From positions 1,593,831 to 1,657,830 of the forward strand of contig NC_052514.1 in the NCBI RefSeq assembly GCF_014356525.2: a DNA stretch of 64,000 bases. Reading direction: 5' to 3'. The notes under the pieces are model-generated. The model saw only the letters and a program-made list of their open reading frames with translations, was not told the origin of the DNA and ran no database searches. Shown in pieces: positions 21,340-32,237 of the stretch. A program made the translations under genes and the position numbers. Each line of letters begins with the position of its first letter. Positions within the stretch are counted from its first letter, which is position 1. This DNA is from Nilaparvata lugens. Lineage: Eukaryota; Arthropoda; Insecta; Hemiptera; Delphacidae.

Positions 21340-21490
21340 GAAATATCCGTGTTTCGGATGGACACGTTAACCGTCGGTCCCGGCTGCATAAGAAGTAGTC
21401 GTTAGGTCATGTGAGAGGCCCTGAAATTGATCAGTTGCGACCTGAAAACTCTGACACCAGACCTCAGCCAGCCAGGTCACTCGATATTAT
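21340..21490 (+). mobile_element. Retroposon 3' fragment with ATT tail
   Basis: CGGATGGACACGTTAACCG, TCGGTCCCGGCTGCATAAG, GTGAGAGGCCCTGAAATTG and CACCAGACCTCAGCCAGCC precede an (ATT)n tail. The first part matches the fragment at 8545-8730. Probably the 3' UTR of a non-LTR element. Confidence 0.6.
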
Positions 21491-21883
21491 TATTATATTC
21501 AAGAAATACTGACACTTTGAAGTGAATCTCTCGAGAGAAGTGTTAACAAGTCGTTGGGTTGGAATGAAAACATGGTGTTGAAACAGAACCCACTTTATGT
21601 GCAACGTTTTTTTTTGAAAATGTTGACATGTCGTATCCTTGAAAAAAGGAAAGAATATGATGTTAATTCTTGTGTTATCTGACAAAGTGAATCTTGTTAA
21701 CTTGTATTTGAATTGCATAAATAAGTGTTAATTATGTGAGATTGTAATGTTCTTAACGTATGGTCTTGAAATCAACTTTTCAACTTAGCCTAGGGACTCT
21801 GAAATTCAAGTTTTCAAATAAATTGCAAAACATGTTTATTGTGATTTCACTCGACAAAAATAGAAGAAAATGAGGAGAAATTA
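21491..21883. other. Unassigned AT-rich interval
   Basis: Open frame 21464-21718 (minus) has no recognisable domain. No terminal repeats seen. Confidence 0.4.
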
Positions 21884-22960
21884 AAAATAGTTATTTGTGC
21901 AACTAGTGCGCAAAGTGACAGTTTGCTGCACCGAAAGAAACGTTTACGCCCGAGCCGTAGGCGAGGGCGGAATGGTTTCTTGAGTGCAGCAGAGGAACTT
22001 TGCGCACGTATTTCACATTAAGTTTTTCCTACAGTTACCATTGAATATGAAAAGTGGGTAATTATGGGTAAAATTGCCTGAAATCCATCAAATGTATATC
22101 TGTTGAATTTTATTATTAATAAATAAAGTTGAATAATGAAGTAGTAAATGAATGAAGGCGGCTGTCACTGATGTGGTGGCTGTCCTCGAACTCGGTGTCC
22201 TTAATATTATTATAACATGCATCACAACACTATAGCAGCCCAGTCAGTGCAGTTACCAACTTAATGTTGATTTTGCTGCACTGGTGCTCCATATAACGTA
22301 CTAACTATTTTGTGTTGCCATGTTGCAAATCTGGATTTCAGAAAAAAAATTTTCCTACAGTTACCTTGGAAAGTGGCCATTGCTGCACTGATTACAGAAC
22401 GCAAAGAATCACTTTTCCGCTCTAGTGCGGCAAAAATTTTTTCTGCACTCCAGATTTGCAACATGGCAACACAAAATAGTTGGTGGGTTATATGGAGGAT
22501 TAGTACATGAAAACAAAAATGAAGTTGGTAACTGTGACTGTGGTATAGTGTTGTTATAATAATATGAAGAACACCAAGTTGGAGGACAGCCACCCCATTA
22601 GTGACAGCCATTCAAACACACATACTACATTCTATTTTATTTATTCATTAAAAACTTACACAGAAAAACATTTGATGCATTTCAGGGAATTTTACCCATA
22701 ATTACCGACTTTTCATATTCAATGGTAACTGTAGGAAAAATTGAATGTGAAATATGTGCGCAAAGTTCCTCTGCTGCACTCAAGAAGCCATTCCGCCCTC
22801 GCATACGGCTCGGGCGTAAACGTTTCTTTCGGTGCAGCAAATTGTCATTTTGCGCTCTAGTTGCACAAATAACTATTCCCGCACTAGAGCGAAAAAATTC
22901 TTTGCGTTCTGTAATCAGTGCAGGAATGGCCACTTTTCAAGGTAACTGTAGGAAAAAAAA
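21884..22960. mobile_element. L element, 1.08-kb nested palindrome
   Basis: Arm X (21884-22330) starts GTTATTTGTGCAACTAGTGC and has GAGCCGTAGGCGAGGGCGG, GGCTGTCCTCGAACTCGG and TTTTGTGTTGCCATGTTGC. A block Y (about 22330-22440: TTCCTACAGTTACCTTGG, CAGAACGCAAAGAATCA, CGCTCTAGTGCG) comes next, then X inverted (about 22441-22877), then Y inverted (about 22878-22960). The order is therefore X-Y-X'-Y'. All open frames here, including 22261-22611 and 22722-23021, come from the inverted repeats. A shorter and a longer relative are in GTGAGG MITEs at 23866 and 51622. Confidence 0.75.
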
Positions 22961-23655
22961 TCATTCATTCATATCCGATCCCAAACTTATTTCGATTGAA
23001 TTTGAATTATTTGAAGAGTGATTCACCATAATAAATATTGTAGAAACAGATTTGGAGATAAACATGAATCGGTTTCATGATGATCAAAGTAATTTAATCT
23101 CAAAATCCAGATCAACATCTCTGTCAACTCTACAAAAATCCGAATCCTATCCAACAGATTGGTAGAGACATTAAACATTCAACCGTCACCGAATCAGAGA
23201 AATTCATTCAAGTGAATCAATTAGATGATTAATTCATTCCCGGGTGAATTTAAACGGAAGCGCTACTACCCATTAATAAAACATCAGCCGTCCGCTGTCA
23301 ACAAGCCTGTCATTTGTCACGACATTCTTCTCCCTTCTCCTCAATTCCAATCCTTCTTCTTCTTCCTCCTCTTCTCCCTCTTCTCCTTCTTCTCTCTCTG
23401 TCGGTGAACATTCGTGACTACTTGTGACATTCGTGTCGTGTTCGTGACTATGATTAAATACCTCAACTGAAATAAGAAAAAGTGAAAAGTGGTCACACTG
23501 CATTAAACAGTTAGTAGTTGAGCCGATGTTTGTTAAATGCTCAACTCTCTGTTTCCTTGTTCAATCAATTATTCAGTGAGTTGATAGTTTTTAATCAATT
23601 TTGGACACAGAGTCATGACTTCATGTAATAGGTTATGAAAAATGTACACTATGAA
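22961..23655. other. Unassigned interval with a TTC/CT patch
   Basis: A CT-rich patch lies at about 23335-23400. GGACATTCGTGACTA-like short repeats (ATTCGTGAC, TTGTGACATTCGTG) follow at about 23408-23450. No gene supported. Confidence 0.4.
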
Positions 23656-24157
23656 CACTGAGGTCCATGTTATAATGACAAAGTTTGATTAACAATGGTA
23701 TTGATATCCTTGTCTATCATTCAACAAAGCAGATAGCGCCCTCTCTTTCTCGCTTTGCTCTGTTGCCAGATCGTCTTTAAACAATGTAGAAATTGATAAT
23801 GAATAAACAAAATATTACATCCTTATTATGAAAATTCATAATTATAAATTATTGAAATTATTGAAATAGTTATTTGTGCAACTAGTACGCAAAGTGACAG
23901 TTTGCTGCACCGAAAGAAACGTTTAAACGGAATGGTTTCTTGAGTGCAGCAATAGCCACTTTTCAACGTAACTGTAGGAAAAGTATATTTCTTGCTTGAT
24001 AAAATATAATTGATCATTTTAAACGAGAATGAACAGTTAATATTACATCAATTAACCTGTATCAGCTACCATCCTAGAAGGCATTTACGAGACAGAGGTT
24101 CCTCAACGTTGTTCTCCCATCTCTCTCCACTGCCATAATAACGTGGACCTCACTATA
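23656..24157 (+). mobile_element. GTGAGG MITE carrying an L module
   Basis: Left part 23656-23865, right part about 23984-24157 (TTTCTTGCTTGATAAAATAT to GACCTCACTATA). The inserted L module lies between TTATTGAAA and ATATTTCTTGC. Confidence 0.85.
23866..23983 (+). mobile_element. L module, short version
   Basis: Has both ends of the L element (GTTATTTGTGCAACTAGTAC at left, AACGTAACTGTAGGAAAA at right) joined by ~80 bp. The central region and the arms X/Y are deleted. Confidence 0.75.
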
Positions 24158-24790
24158 CAAGTGGACATTCTCTCACTCTTAAGCTACATGTTTTTCAACG
24201 GAAAACAGTTAAACTGATCATGTTAACATTTCTAGAACCATTTGTACTCGAAAGGAACCTTTTTAAGTCTCCACACTTCGTCGTTTTAACAAGGATAAGT
24301 TTGAAAAATAAGCTGGCAAGACCGGAACAAGACATACAAACCAACTGTCCAACAACTGTTGAATTATTTATAAAGACTGAGCAGTGTGGTGACTTCATTA
24401 TAAATAAAGTGGTATTGAGGGATTCATCACAAACTGTCAGATCTCATTGTGCTTAACATATATATCTTCCATTAAAACAACACTGACAACAGTGGATTTA
24501 GGTTTACTGTGTCAGTGTTCTTCATAAATAGCATCAATGCTTCAACATTCAACTCAAGCTGACAAATTTGAGTGAATCTCGTTGTGAGTCTGTTTATTCC
24601 AGGCAGTGAGATGTCACATCTGGAGGAATGAAAGGATGAAGAAGGATATCTCAGTATTGTTGAACAGAAAGAAAGAAGGATATCCTCAGTACTGGGTGAC
24701 AGGGTTAAGTGAAAGAGTTGTTGGTGACTAAATATATTATAATGACAGATTTCTAAAACAAATTGATTCTCCAATTTGATTGAGTGTTCG
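24158..24790. other. Unassigned interval
   Basis: CATAAATAGCATCAATGCTT near 24524 resembles TAAATAGCTTCAATGCTTCG near 45325, a weak hint of a shared diverged repeat. Short open frames (24220-24456 plus, 24472-24840 minus) show no domain. Confidence 0.4.
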
Positions 24791-24799
24791 TTTGTTGAT

Positions 24800-25600
24800 T
24801 TAATCGATTGACGATGATACACAAATTTTGTTCGTTCCATTTATTTTGATACACAGATATTAATTCGTATCATGAGTTTTGATACACTAATTCTGTAGTA
24901 CATCAAGCCACATTCACACATGAGTCGTCAACTGAGTTTTCAACAAAATTTTCAAAAGTTTTCTTGTCTCTTGGCAATAAAATTTTCATGTATTCCGTCA
25001 ATTTGTTGTCAATTTCTCAAGGAACACTGCAACATTCGACTTGTTTTCAACAGGAAAAATTGACAACTTTGAAGCAAACTAGTTGAGAATAAAATTTTGT
25101 TGACAACTCTGAATTGAATGTGGTTTGATGTATTACAAAATTAGAGTACCAAAATTGATGAAACGAACGGAACTTGTGTATCAAAGTTAAATGAAACTGA
25201 CAAAAATAAGTGTTTCAAAATTTGTGTGTCAAATTTGATGAAACGAACAAAATTTGTGTATCAAAATCAATGAAACGAACAAAATTTATGTATCAAAATT
25301 GAAGAAACAAAAAAAATGTGTTTCAAAACTTATGAAACGACCAAATTCCTGTATCAAAATTGATGAAACGAATGAAATTTGTGTATCAAAACTTATGAAA
25401 CGAACAAAATTTGTGTAACAAAATCAATGAAACGATCGAAATTTGTGTATCAAAATCAATGAAACGAACGAAATTAGTGTATCAAATGAATGAAACGGAC
25501 AAAACCTTGAGTATCAAAATTGATGTAACGAACAAAATTAATGAAACGGACCAAAATTAGTTTATCAAAATTTATGAAACGAACTAAATTTGTGATTCTA
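24800..25600. repeat. ~30-bp satellite in opposing orientations
   Basis: From about 25140 to 25600 a unit close to TTTGTGTATCAAAATTGATG then AAACGAACAAAA recurs about sixteen times with heavy divergence. At 24810-24890 the same motif is inverted (TTTTGTTCGTTCC, TTTTGATACAC). A foldback (24897-25136) separates the two orientations. Confidence 0.75.
24897..25136. mobile_element. Foldback inside the satellite
   Basis: Arms start TACATCAAGCCACATTCAC on the left and end GAATGTGGTTTGATGTATTA on the right. Both continue with GTCGTCAAC / GTTGACAAC and CAACAAAATTTT. Non-coding MITE-like element. Confidence 0.65.
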
Positions 25601-25808
25601 TATGAGAAAGTTCATCACAAACATACAGGAACATGAGCATGGAATAACCAGATTAGTATGTAGCTCATAATCAAATTAACTAAACTAACAAATCAACTAA
25701 ATTAATTAAACTAACAATTTCGTTATTCACAAAGAATTGATAATTCTTCATTGGATGGACATTATAGAAAATCACTTTATCCATAAGTATGATTATGTCT
25801 TACACATT

Positions 25809-25939
25809 ACAGTGAGGTCCACATCCACGTTATAATGACAGTATTTGATTAACATTGCTATTGCTATCCTTGTCTATCATTCCACAAAGCAAATAGTACT
25901 ATTCTTTTCTAGCTGCGCAACGTTACCAGATTGTTTTAA
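25809..25939 (+). mobile_element. GTGAGG MITE, 5' end only
   Basis: GTGAGGTCCACATCCACGTT shows a small insertion in the terminus. Ends at GCGCAACGTTACCAGATTG. Confidence 0.75.
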
Positions 25940-26342
25940 CTCGTACAATTGTCGCTAAAAAAAAGAAAAGAGAAGGAAATATGTTGAAAGAATGAGAGAG
26001 AGAGACTTCCACTTCCGGTGTGAACGAAGAGGGTGTAGAACAGAAACGGAAAGTCAAGAAGAAAGAAAGAAACAGCCGACAAGCAACTGGCGTCAACCTT
26101 CGACGCCACAAACTTCCCGTGTCTTCTTCTCTTTTTTCAGTTTCTTCTTCCTCTACCTTCTTCTTTTTCAGCATCTCCTTCTAATTCTGTTTCTGTTAAC
26201 ATAATTATTTGTGTGACAATCACAGAAGCTTCATCATTACAAACATGGACAAAAATTCATTCAAACGCTGTTTTGAACGATAGGACTTCAAACATCATGT
26301 TGACTTGTCGAATATTGTTCTACAAATGGAAAGAAATTGAAG
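25940..26342. other. Purine then pyrimidine-rich interval
   Basis: Purine-rich at 25960-26090 and CT-rich at 26120-26180. The open frames (25992-26204, 25923-26174) reflect that composition. Confidence 0.45.
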
Positions 26343-27227
26343 AAAAATCTGGTGTGATACACTCACACAACTTTCCTTGCTCATTGATCTATAAGCCTCA
26401 TTAGAGAGGATAATTATGAAATAACATTATGCCGATTGGCGGCTAAATAATTAAAACTACTGTGATTGTGTTCAGAGTACATTTTTCCTTTGTTTGAATT
26501 ATGGAATTTGAGGATCTTTTCGCCAAAGTTGTCAAAACAGCTGTTCTACAAATAAAATATCGACATGTGTTTTTTTGAATAAACTGCTCTACCTACATAC
26601 CTCACGCACGAGAAGGAGGTTACAAAGTAAATTTCTCAAGGATGGGGTGGACCCTCTGTCAATTCCTCAGGGAGGAGACTCATGCCAGTTAATAGAGCTG
26701 ATATATAACTATACAGGGTATGAATATGAAAAAAATCGGTCAAGTCATTTTTGAGAAAATCGTGATAGAAATTCAACAAAATTCATTCTTCTAAGGAATA
26801 ATACGGAGCTCCTGCAATTTTCCCAGGAATGAGACTCATGTCAGTTTATAGGGCTTATAAATAGCTATCTAGGGTAAAAATTTGAAAAAAATCGTTAGAG
26901 CCGTTTTCGAAAAAACCGTGAAAAACATGGTTTTTTAGCCATTATCCGTCATTTTTTCCGCAATTTCAAATTGAATTTTATTGAATTTCTTATTGTCGGA
27001 TCCTCATGGTATAGGGACCTTAAGTTTAGAATTTCAAGTCAATCGGTTAATCAGGAATGGAGATATCGTGTTCACAGACACACACCCACACAACAGACCA
27101 CACCCAAAAATCATGTTTTTGGACTCAGGGGACCTTGAAACGTATAGAGAACATGAAATTGGGGTACCTTAAATTTTTTTGGAAAGCAATACTTTCCTTA
27201 TCTATGGTAATAGGGCAAAGATAGTGA
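26343..27227 (+). mobile_element. CTTTCCTTGC element, long copy
   Basis: Left end CTGGTGTGATACACTCACAC then AACTTTCCTTGC. It continues with CATTATGCCGATTGGCGGC, ACCTCACGCACGAGAAGGAG and TTTTTGGACTCAGGGGACC, and ends GCAATACTTTCCTTATC and GGGCAAAGATAGT, the inverse of the left end. A CACACACCCACACA run lies near 27076. About 885 bp, no intact frame. Other copies: 27755-28582 and 34994-35538. Confidence 0.75.
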
Positions 27228-27351
27228 AAAAAGATAGAGGAATCTATCAAATAGAATAATTTTTATTGTTATAAGAATCAATAGTCATTGAGAATGATTC
27301 ATTGGTTCATAGAGCTTCTTGTTCCACGTAGCTTCCTCCAATTGCAGTCCA

Positions 27352-27490
27352 GGATTATTGTGTTGGGTGCTCAGCCAATGGGAGAGCAGCTTCGCAACTT
27401 TCTAATCTAGAGACAACTGGAAGGAGTTGGCCAATGACAGACCAGCACTATTCTAACGTCAGAGAGCCAATCGCATGTCGTTTCTCGAGA
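27352..27490 (+). repeat. CCAAT-bearing repeat, copy 3 (diverged)
   Basis: GCTCAGCCAATGGGAGAGC at the left and AGAGCCAATCGCATGTCG at the right, with GGAAGGAGTTGGCCAATGAC between. The central segment differs from the copies at 8236 and 14386. Confidence 0.5.
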
Positions 27491-27754
27491 AAATCACAAT
27501 TACAACACTATTTTCAACTTAGTTTTCCAATGATACTCAATTCAATAACATAGATTATTTGAGAAATATTGATATTTGCAACTATTAATTCTGACTGAGA
27601 ATTCTTTGATTATTGATTAAAACCAGAAGTAGACACTTCAAGTCAAAAACGAAAATAATTCTGAATCAAGATTACTTACAAAACATTTCTTTTTCACATC
27701 TTGAAGAAGATGAGACAAAATTTTCAAATACTTCGATTGAAAGAACGAAAACAC

Positions 27755-28582
27755 AAAAATCTGGTGTGGCACACTCACACAACAACTTTCCTTGCCGTTA
27801 TAAAAAGTGATCACCTGACGCTAGTGTTCACGCGCATCTCAAGTCTACTATTCAAAGATTTGAGCCAGCTGGTGACAGGGCAATAACGCTGGAGACACAC
27901 GAGGTCTGCTATCTCTTCATAGTGAATCATAGAATCAACAGTTGCCAACAGTTTGCAATTGGATAATCACATTTTCTCGAATTTCGAGCTTATTTTTAAT
28001 TTTAGGTGAAAATGTTACTGAACAATAATTGTAGAGATTCTCATGCTCAATCTGCTCCACTTGATTTTTTTTGTTTTAATTGAATTTAAAGCCTGATGAT
28101 TGAGAATCTAAAATCAAACTTTGCACAGATGGGGCGGAGCTCCTGAAATTTTTACAGATATGGGACTTGTGGCAGTTGATAGAGCTTATCGATGACTATT
28201 TTACGTATAACTTTAATCGAAAATCGTTGGAGCCGTTTTCGAGAAAATCGCGGAATACCCTGTTTTTGACAACATTTTCGTCATTTTTGCCGCCATCTTG
28301 AATCGCATTTCATCGAAATTGTTCGTGTCGGATCCTTATATTGTAAGGACCTTAAATTCCAAATTTCAAGTCATTCCGTTGATTGGGAGATGAGATATCG
28401 TGTACACAGACGCACATACACTCATACACACACACACACACATACAGACCAATACCCAAAAACCACTCTTTTGGACTCAGGGGACCTTGAAACGTATAGA
28501 AATTTAGAAATTGGGGTACCTTAATTTTTTTCGGAAAGCAATACTTTCCTTACCTATGTTAATAGGGCAAGGAAAGTAAAAA
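27755..28582 (+). mobile_element. CTTTCCTTGC element, second copy
   Basis: CTGGTGTGGCACACTCACAC at left and GCAATACTTTCCTTACC then GGGCAAGGAAAGT at right. Its central part differs from the first copy (for example GACGCTAGTGTTCACGCGC), while the right ~450 bp (GGAGCTCCTGAAATTTT, GTTTTCGAGAAAATCG, TTTTGGACTCAGGGGACC) is shared. Confidence 0.7.
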
Positions 28583-29290
28583 CTGGTCAGTTTTTACATT
28601 GAATTCACTTTCAATTTGTAAAACAAAAATTATGAATTATCGATCACTCTGAAACCACACTGTGGAGAATACAGCTTGTTAGTGGGGTCAAACTAGAAAA
28701 GGAATATAGGGGAGGGTTTGGAGTGAGGTGCTAGGGTTATAGGAGGCTGGTAAGGGGGTTGCAATTGGTAGAAAACATAAATTAAGACATAAAAAGTGTC
28801 CGTCTGACAACCAGCATGTGGGCACTGATTAAGCTGCCTCACTTAGAAAAAAAGGAACAGCAATAAAAGAAGAAGATGAAAAAGAAGTAGAATATGAAGG
28901 AGAAGGAAAAAAAAGCGATGGAGAAGGGGGTGGAAGAGAAGGAGAAAATGAAAAGTCTATTGGTCTGTTGTCTGGTTGCTGGTAATTCAATAATGATACG
29001 TGTGTCCGTTTATGAAGTGTGTCACATAGACACTAAACAGATGATAGGATCAAACACAATAGTTAACCGCACGGAAATAGTCCGATGAAAATTGGAATAT
29101 ATAAGAGAAAAGAGATCAATTTAGATGATGTCCAAAAGCCGTGTGTTATAAACTATGTAACCACCAGGTTTCTCAAGATAATTTAAAAAAATGTAACATT
29201 CATTGATTGAACAACCGTCTATCTGTAACCAACGTTTTATTGATAGTTCTATCTGGAATACAGTCATTCCCCTGCTTCACAGGCATCCTT
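28583..29290. other. Unassigned interval with a purine-rich patch
   Basis: Purine-rich at about 28845-28960. No shared element or supported gene. Confidence 0.4.
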
Positions 29291-30090
29291 ATATAATTGT
29301 GGTTGAGATCTTTATCTTGGGATTCGAATTGATTCTCTCTTACTCTCATCACTCTGTCTCTTTCTTTCTTCCCTCATGTTTTATCCTCTCTCACTCTCCA
29401 TTACATTATATCTCTCATCATGTCCCTTTCATTTCTCTCTCTTTCCACACTTCTCAATATCTTTCTCTCGATCTTCATCTTGCTATCGAATGCTCCCTCC
29501 TCTCTCTGCTACAGCCTCTCTCACTCTTCATGATTTCTCACTCTCTCCCTCTCCCACGGTTAAGTGCTGAAGGGGAGGGTATCCTTGATATCCTCTCTGA
29601 GAATGGACTTCTCAAGGTCCAAACTTCACCGTTTCATGTGAAGCATACAGTAGTATCTTAACTTATGCATTTTCCATCATTTTCCTGCTCAATACTATTG
29701 TAGAACTCTCAGTCTAATATGATTCACCATGTCATTTTACCTCTACTGGTATTTATTTTTAACGCTAGAACGTAAGTTGAATTATGTTTTGTTAAACACA
29801 TGAATAAAGGAATCTGAATCTGAATCTGAATCTCTTCATCTCTTCCTCTCTCTTCATGTCTCTTTCACTTCTTCCCCTTTTAAAACTTCTCAATCACTCT
29901 CTCTCTTGATCTTCATCTCTAATATTGGGATCCGACTGCTCTCTCTTCTATCTGCCTTATCTCTCTCTGTGGCTCTTCACTCTCTCTCTCTTCCTCATTC
30001 TATCTCGCTTTCTCTCTCTCTTTCCCTCATTCTCTCACGCTCACTCCATCTCTCTCCCTCTTCAAATCTCAGGATCGGATCACTCCTATC
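29290..30090. repeat. CT-rich low-complexity block
   Basis: Runs of CTCTCT, CTCTTC and CTCCATC dominate 29330-29560 and 29825-30065, with a retroposon-like tail between. The 152-codon frame 29203-29661 and shorter ones are products of this composition. Confidence 0.75.
29745..29833 (+). mobile_element. Retroposon tail with AATCTG repeats
   Basis: AACACATGAATAAAGGAATC is followed by (TGAATC)n, the form expected of a non-LTR retroposon 3' end. No 5' part identified. Confidence 0.5.
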
Positions 30091-30248
30091 TGAGCAATCG
30101 AAATAACGACTACAATATGTGATAAATTACGAATTCAATTGTTAGAATTTAAGACCCTCCTGCATGACCTTCTAGTACTGGAATTTCGGATAGGATGCAG
30201 GAATTCCATTGATGTAGTAGTAGGAGAGGTACTGAATGTACCTTTATA

Positions 30249-30372
30249 ATATTACTCGCGCTTCGTGCTCGGCAGGGGGCTGCCCCCTGCACCCCCAGTA
30301 GGGTTGGTTGGCAGCCTCCGCGCTTCGCGCTCCGGCTGGGAGGCGGGCTTCGCCCGCCCAATTGTAGGTAAT
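30249..30372. repeat. GC-rich hairpin cluster
   Basis: In otherwise AT-rich DNA this ~120 bp contains perfect hairpins: CAGGGGGCTGCCCCCTG and GGCGGGCTTCGCCCGCC, and also CGCGCTTCGCGC. It is laid out like the GC-rich core of the CTAGCC foldback (GGGGGCTCCGCCCCCTGGAC) but is a different sequence. The minus-strand 80-codon frame over it is not a credible gene. Confidence 0.75.
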
Positions 30373-30429
30373 TACTTTTTGGAGATGACAAAATGTCCTA
30401 TGAATATAGGCTTGAAACGGTTGGAATAG

Positions 30430-30600
30430 TTTCTTTATCTTCTTTTTCTGCTACTTCTCTTCCATCTGTTTTCTACTGTTAACTCCTCTTCTTCCTCCTC
30501 CTCCTTCTCTCCGTCTTCCTCCTCCTCCTCTTCCTCATCATCATACTCCTCCTCCTCCTCCTCCTCCTTATCCACCTCCTCCTCTTCCTCCACCTCAGAG
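30430..30600. repeat. CT-rich tract with TCC/TTC repeats
   Basis: Degenerate CTTCCTCCTCC-type repeat. The acidic open frame on the minus strand is an artefact. The rest of the interval to 31020 has nothing recognisable. Confidence 0.7.
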
Positions 30601-31054
30601 ATAGATACGAAACCTACCATTCCATACCTGTATAATAAACTCGGGAATCGTTCAATGTATTATAGCTTAGCCTGTAATGAAGCATACATATGCCAGATAT
30701 ATGCAGGTACCTATTTGAATAAGGTAGCGAGATACATACTCATTAAACGTAATCACACCGTGTAATTACATTGCCTTATAAGGAGCTAGTACAACTCCCT
30801 TCTACATTACTTACATTAAACATGTCCTGAGTAAATACAGCTAGAGAAGATATACAATGATTACTCGCATATCCACAGGAATATAATTAATTTATTTAAA
30901 AATACAGAAAGTATGTATTAAGATAAACTCCCTGTTTACACTGACTATATCATACAAGAAAAAATATAGCTTCTCTTTGACTATAGGTATATAAGGAGTT
31001 TTAAGCAGATATCACTTTACTATAGTGAGGTCCACGTTATAATGGCAGTATTCA

Positions 31055-31137
31055 ATACTGTAATCAATATTTGACTTTGCCTATTGTTCTAAGAATTTAA
31101 CGGCAATAAAATCATATTTATTTATTTATTTATTCGA
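31055..31137 (+). mobile_element. Short retroposon tail inside the MITE
   Basis: AACGGCAATAAAATCATATT then (TATT)n. TATTC occurs on each side (GCAGTATTC and TTTATTCGATT), fitting a target duplication of the MITE's GTATTCGATTAAC. Confidence 0.65.
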
Positions 31138-31285
31138 TTAACATTGGTGTTGCCATCCTTGTCTATCATTCGACTAAACAGATAGCGCTATCCTTCTCTA
31201 GTTCTGCAACATTGTCAGATCGTTTTCCAACAGTGTAGAAATGTAATCAATTGATAGAATATTCAATCAGAAAATTTATCATTTG

Positions 31286-31650
31286 GGGCCGGTTTCCGAG
31301 CTCGGGATCTAGCTAAGTTCTAGACTTTAAACAGCTGGAGTCTGAAAATTAGCTTTTTAAAACGGGGCGAAGTCGCAGTTTTTATAACAGTAGTCGCAGT
31401 TTTTATTTTCTCATTTGCATAATTGTAAACGTTTTTCCTTGACGAAATTGAACATTTCTAAATAATTCAAAATAGCTGAAACTTAACACTATTTTCTCTT
31501 TGTTTTATTTTGTGCTAATTTTCTAGTTTTTTTTTAAGAAATTTAATTCAAACGTGACTTTGACAATGACTACAACTACGCCCCGTTTCGGAAAGCCAAT
31601 TTTCTTACTCCAGATGTTTAAAGTTTAGAGCTTAGCCAAATCCCGACCCT
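31286..31650. mobile_element. GGGCCGGTTTC element, short form
   Basis: Starts GGGCCGGTTTCCGAGCTCGG and ends AGCCAAATCCCGACCC, inverted with respect to each other; the extreme right end is lost. Arms share AACTTTAAACATCTGGAGT-like sequence. The GGGCC ends resemble PIF/Harbinger or ISL2EU termini. A longer relative is at 47900-48969. Confidence 0.65.
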
Positions 31651-31868
31651 TAAACATTGGAGAATATATATTCTTGACGGATAAGACATGATTGATGATG
31701 TCAAACATTGATAAACAGTTGATATTACATCAGATATACCGGTATCAGCTATCCTCCATAGAAGGCATTGACAGGACAGAGGATCGGCAACGTTGTTCTC
31801 CTATCTTTCTTCACAGCAATTATAACGTGTACCTCACTATAGAACAAATAATGTAGCTTCTCTATGAC

Positions 31869-32237
31869 TATAGTGGGGTCCACGTTATAATGGCAGTGGA
31901 GAAATATAGGAGAACAACGTTGCCGATCCTCTGTCTTGTCAATGCCTTCTATAGACGGTAGCTGATACAGGTTTATTGATGTAATATTAACTGTTCATTT
32001 TCGTTTCAGATAATCAATTACATTTTATCAAGCAAGATATTATATTTCTCAATAATTTCATGATGAATTTTCATGAAATATTTTGTTAATTATTTATTAA
32101 TTCTACATTTTTAAAAGACGATCTCGCAACAGATCAAAGCGTGAGAGAGATAGCGCGATCCGCTTTGTTGAATGATAGACAAGGATAGCAATACCATTGC
32201 TAACAAACACTGCCATTATAACATGGACCTAACTATA
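31869..32237 (-). mobile_element. GTGAGG MITE, full-length
   Basis: From GTGGGGTCCACGTTATAATG to ACATGGACCTAACTATA. It lies 28 bp from the previous MITE, in the opposite orientation. Confidence 0.9.

Larger units (their letters stand above)
31021..31841 (+). mobile_element. GTGAGG MITE with two insertions
   Basis: Left end GTGAGGTCCACGTTATAATG at 31021, right end ACGTGTACCTCACTAT at 31841. It is interrupted by an ~80-bp retroposon tail near 31055-31137 and by a GGGCCGGTTTC fragment at 31286-31650. Confidence 0.85.

Noticed and set aside
22261..23021. Open frames of 83-116 codons on both strands with similar peptides
   Set aside because: The similarity reflects inverted copies of the L element arms, not paralogous genes.
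25140..25600. 30-bp repeats resembling CRISPR repeats
   Set aside because: Units are head to tail, diverged and unspaced, so a satellite.
30249..30372. Horizontal transfer from a bacterium based on GC hairpins
   Set aside because: Similar hairpins occur within the local CTAGCC transposon family, so a transposon origin is simpler. Kept only as a possibility.
30149..30391. 80-codon minus frame, Pro/Ser/Gly-rich
   Set aside because: It covers GC-rich hairpins and has no domain or coding periodicity that I can see.
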